Origin: Verticillium longisporum
Taxonomy: Eukaryota > Ascomycota > Sordariomycetes > Glomerellales > Plectosphaerellaceae
Reading direction: 5' to 3'
DNA length: 64,000 nucleotides
Assembly: GCA_019188255.1 (NCBI GenBank)
Contig: JAETXT010000006.1
Span: forward strand, 930,001 to 994,000
Shown: piece after piece, positions 60,201-64,000 of the stretch
Layout of the letters: every line of letters begins with the position of its first letter
Numbering within the stretch: the first letter of the stretch is position 1
The notes under the pieces: generated by a model
Told to the model about the DNA's origin: nothing
The model's database searches: none
What the model saw: only the letters and a program-made list of their open reading frames with translations
Translations under genes and position numbers: made by a program

Positions 60201-63200
60201 CCAGGCACGCTCCGCAGGAGTGTGTGCAGCGGTATTTGGCCTTCCTCGGTGATGATCGGAGAAGTCCAGTCTGCTAGCAGTCAGTTGCTTGCAATTAATT
60301 ACGGTACGTAGCGAACTTACTTGTAATATCAAAAATGTTCCGTTCGAGAACGATCCAGAACGGCTGGCCATCCTGTCCATCACGCAAGGCCACCTCGTGC
60401 TCTCGATACTCTGGTATGAATCGCCCAGTCAACGCTTCCGGATTGAATTGCCCGTTGTTGTTCGATACATGTATGTCGAGCATTAGATCACCGTGCTGCA
60501 GCGGAATTGGTCGCCCCATACTGACCCAGCTATAATACTCATCATACAGCGGGCTTTTCTCTGGCGGCTTGACGGCATCCCAGAAGTAGACTAGATAGAC
60601 GGTGCGGCGTTCAATGATGCACACTTCTCTGCCATTTCCACTGTTCTGCTCCACGATGTCCGCCGGCGTCCACTGATACATAACGCGATGCCTGTCCTCA
60701 AGGGGCTCGATCACGTCGACCATCTGCGCCCAAGTGGGCAGGCTCGTATCAACCGGGTCTGGATCCGCGTCACGGCCCCAGATGGGGCGGTACTGCTCGA
60801 CGGTGCGGTACAGGCAAGTCTTTTGCGACGCGCGAGTATACCCAGCCATGGCAAAGTTGAGGTTGAGCCACGTGCCCTCTCTGTTGACACCAGGGTCAGC
60901 GAGATTCCCGACCTGCGCCGCGACATCCTTGAGGGCTGCCTCAAAGGCTTCTTTGAGACCCAGTGGCGCCGCACAGACATTCTCGTATATCTTAAAATAG
61001 CCAGCCGCTTCGTGGAGGAAGTGTCTTCGGAGAGCTCGAGACGATCGGGGGTCCTTGATGCTGTAAGGCTCCTTGCCTTGCTCCCAGTCAAGTTTGTGAC
61101 ATGGAAAGTTGAGCACGAAGTCTGCCGTGTTCTCAATCGGATCCGATTCGCGGTAAGCCGAATCGGCAACGCGGTTAAGAAAGGCGCGCTGCTCTTCCGG
61201 CTGGCCCTCCAGCACTGAGGGTCGAACAGTCCAAGGGTTCTTCACCAGCTCCGGCATGTGGCCTTTTCGCGGATTCACATGAACCGGCTCAAAACGGATG
61301 GGGAGCACCGCTGTAATCAGCATGCACATGGCACGGTAGAACCAGTTGCTCTTGTCGATCATGTCGTGACTGTCCAAGAGCCATGGAAGCTCTTCCGGGC
61401 CGGCGTTTGGCCAGACGAGAGGGTTCGACCAAGTCGAAATAATATCCGCAATGTCCCGCTCGTCTGCGAATGTGCGACCCACGAGATGCTTATTGAGGAC
61501 TTTTTCGAGGTCGTACCTATTCCGCACGTTGCCGTAGGGGGAATTTCGCCATTCGTCGTAAGCCTCCTTGTACCACGGCCGCCACTCTTCGTATTGCTTC
61601 CTTCGATACTGAATCCGACGAGCCATTTGCTTCAGCGGCCGCTCGAGTGAGGCATTGGTCTTCAAGTCATGATTCCAGGCTGCGGGCACGCACGTGACAT
61701 CAAAGCCAGTCGTAACATGGGTAGCAAATACTCTGGGCATTCGGAGCGCATCGCTGCCATATTTCGCAACAGTAGACTCCCAGAAATCCTTCGTCGTCGT
61801 GGCGCATGTATACAGAGCTGGCACCGGCGAACTCTCATGGATATACGGATACTCCAAATCGATGCGAATTGAGTACGACTCCCATGTGCTCGGCTTAAGG
61901 ACAGGCCATTTGATATTCGATGCCAGAAGTGCGGCGCCGTTGGTTGAGCCACTGAAGCGGTATATGTCAAGAGGATGTGCACTAAGATCGGCAACACCGC
62001 CGAAGACGGCGTTTTCGAATGATTCGCCCATTTCAGACAGCAGCTCGTCAAACATGAACTGCAAACTGTTAGCAAAGAGCAGGCACAACTGTTGTTGTCA
62101 GTGACTTGCCGTCTCGCGATTGGGATGAGGTTCGGGAAGCATTTCCGTCAACTCATTGAATTTGGTCTGGCCAAATCTGACGCCGTGCTAGATGAATGTA
62201 AGTCATATGTCCGCTTGGAATCTTTAAGAAAGATTGTCTACGGAGTTTTCTTTGCGTTGAAAACTTACCAGTATCTCATGAGTGATCTACATAAAACCAT
62301 CAGCAAGCACAACATATCAGCTTGGGGGGGGGCGGAACATACTGTGATCGCCAGGAGCGCTCTGGCATGGCGTTTTGATGTCTCGCTGACTCCGGGTTTG
62401 ATCAGGGCTAGAGCACCCATGGTATCGACCTGGATCAGGATCGATTGTCGGCCATCGATCACGAGCGGACCAGTCACTCCATAAGGACAGCCGTTGGGCG
62501 CCTCCGAATTGCGGTTGACAGAGTTAAAGGTGAAATTGACATCTTCGCAGAAGTGGTCGATTGCTTCTATGCAATCACTCACGTCAAAGCGGGCATCGGA
62601 ATCTCTCTCTGTGGCCCTCCATATTGTGCCCTTTTCTTTACTTTTGCCGCCTTTGGGCAATCGCACATTTTTGGTGGCGCGGATCGTCCTCATATCGAGG
62701 AACGTAGACATCCTAAATGGGATCATCGGTCAGTATCGATGACAGCCCTTATGAGGAGCGACTTACCACCTGGTATGAGCAGCCTGTTTGAGAATGCGGT
62801 TTGTAATGTCAAGGACCTGTCGAAGCTCTGCCCAGAGAAGCGCATCATCGACAGACCACTTCCTGTTTTCTCCGCCTCCGTCGACAAATTCTTCAAAGTC
62901 GCAGATCCATCGATTCTTTCCTAAGACTCTAAACCACTTCGACTCGTCGATCATGTCGCTGTCCGCCAGCGTCCCGCTGGATGCAAGTGGCTCGGTCTCT
63001 TTAGGCATGTTCTCCTCTTCCTGCACCATGAGAGCGGCCTCCCATGTGCGCATACCGCCGAGCGCCAGGCGTTGCATCTCTTCGGTCTGGAATAAGCGAT
63101 CAAGGTCCTCGGAATGCGGCTCTGGAATCGTGTCGCCGGGGTCTGGAGGGTTGACCGGCTCGAACGTATCGTGGCTCAGCCGAGGAAAGTCGGGATCTAT

Positions 63201-63503
63201 CCAAGACCGGCCGCCTCCTACATTCGGGGTCTTCCTTGATACTCCGTACCTCGATGTCCAGCCGCTCGGCTTGACCAACGTTTCTGTCTTTGTGGGTGGG
63301 ACGTAGCTGCTCGAAGACGGGGGGCTGATGGCGTTCGTGCCAGGTTCTTGGTCTGCGAGTCTGTTCCCAGGGTGGTTCTGCACGTCATCCAAGAACTCTC
63401 GGTAACGTCCTGATGGCAGGTCAGCAACCAAGGCCTCGAGGACCTCAAGATCATCGGCCATCGTGGCTTCGTCTGGAAGGCTTTGATATGCTGGCAATGC
63501 CAT
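57227..63503 (-). CDS. Giant HExxH metallopeptidase-like protein with three b5-like modules
   Basis: Not a gene I can name. Nine exons: 63503-62767, 62712-62343, 62286-62269, 62187-62110, 62058-60321, 60270-59977, 59903-59325, 59267-59079, 59025-57227, giving 1933 aa in frame. An HEILH motif occurs at residues 372-376 (ITITHEILHGVRFGQ), followed by DELLSEMGESFE (405-416), which offers Glu residues as a third zinc ligand: a gluzincin-like layout. Residues about 966-1300 hold three modules with a [V/I][F/Y]D[I/V]T core. The middle one reads NNVYDVTEWARLHPAG, then KNHHYL, with His1084 and His1108 24 residues apart as in cytochrome b5. The tail beyond about residue 1340 is basic, Ser/Pro/Arg-rich and partly coiled-coil. 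No signal peptide is seen, so it is probably cytosolic or nuclear. The exon 8 start could instead be 59294 (also in frame). Confidence 0.75.
62269..62286 (-). other. 18-nt microexon encoding ITHEIL
   Basis: Exon 3 of the giant gene. It is bounded by a TAG acceptor on one side and a GTAAGT donor on the other, with flanking introns of 56 and 81 nt. It is a multiple of three, so skipping would keep the frame but delete His372 and Glu373, the first half of the HExxH motif. The second His is the first codon of the next exon. Confidence 0.7.
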
Positions 63504-64000
63504 GATATGGTATTGGATGGTCGATTTGAAAGGGTGGAAAGAAAACCGAAAGTTGATATACAGGAAGTGCACGATGGCGTGCAACACAGAGCGGGAATAC
63601 GAAGCGAGAAAACATGCACAGGGCAAAAGCAAGCATGTGCATTCATTGGTGATTAGAATGGCAGGATTGATGAGGGGAGCTTGTGTTGAAGTTTGCGAGC
63701 TCTCCCATAGCAACCGACCTCGAGCGGTCGCCAATCGTGTCGGACAAAGGAGACAGCTGAAGGTCAGGTCGAGGGATAACAACAAAGACGGGAATAGACA
63801 CAAGCCAAAGCTGCCACCTCAAATCTCAAAGCATTGGCCTCGAGGGTATTCAGATTCTTGAACAAAGGACCAAATAATAGCTTAGAATGCAGCGCCTGAC
63901 GTCTGACATTGACAATCACGGGTAAGGCAGAACAGACAGTGTGGGCGAAGGATGCAGACGGATGAGGAAGAGTGTGGCGCAGGCATCAATGTCAAGGCTT
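63504..64000. other. Upstream region of the giant gene
   Basis: Promoter side of the 57227-63503 gene. An in-frame ATG exists at 63803 with a hydrophobic leader-like stretch, but the sequence between it and 63503 is unlike coding sequence, so I treat it as 5' UTR. No other feature seen. Confidence 0.45.

Overview
The window reads as nuclear DNA of a filamentous ascomycete, most likely a Sordariomycete and possibly Hypocreales. Most genes carry short introns (about 46-80 nt) with GTRAGT-like donors, CTGAC/CTAAC branch sites and YAG acceptors. Gene DNA is GC-rich. An AT-rich block at the left edge has lost nearly all CpA/TpG while keeping CpG, the mark of repeat-induced point mutation (RIP). 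I reconstructed exon joins by eye; each multi-exon model given here sums to a whole number of codons.

Layout. 1-4290 is RIP-destroyed repeat DNA. A Zn2Cys6 transcription factor (minus) lies at 5075-7666, followed by about 7.3 kb without a supportable gene, holding microsatellites and one LTR-like repeat. A ten-exon TmpA-like membrane protein (minus) lies at 14984-17026. Then comes a 5 kb gene-poor stretch with a second AT-rich island and a second copy of the LTR-like repeat. From 22284 to 37158 are a Dal5-type MFS transporter (+), a single-pass surface protein (-), a tiny Gly-rich protein (-), a secreted calcineurin-like phosphoesterase (+), two tandem paralogous C2H2-like genes (-), and a JEN-type monocarboxylate transporter (-).

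From 38835 rightwards are mostly housekeeping-type genes: a DUF7025-like AAA ATPase (-), a YVC1-type vacuolar TRP channel (+), a GYF-domain protein (+) that appears to carry three one-base deletions in C/G-rich runs, and an intronless Emw1/TTC27-type TPR protein (+). Last is a very large nine-exon gene (-) at 57227-63503.

That last gene is the most striking item. Its spliced product (about 1933 aa) joins an HExxH metallopeptidase-like N-terminal half to three cytochrome-b5-like modules and a long basic disordered tail. The catalytic HE falls on an 18-nt microexon, and the next intron but one uses a GC donor. Of the three b5-like modules, only the middle one shows two histidines at heme-ligand spacing. 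I do not recognise this architecture as a described family.

The genes do not form an obvious biosynthetic cluster. The left half looks like accessory, repeat-flanked DNA with transporters, regulators and surface proteins; the right half looks like conserved core genome.
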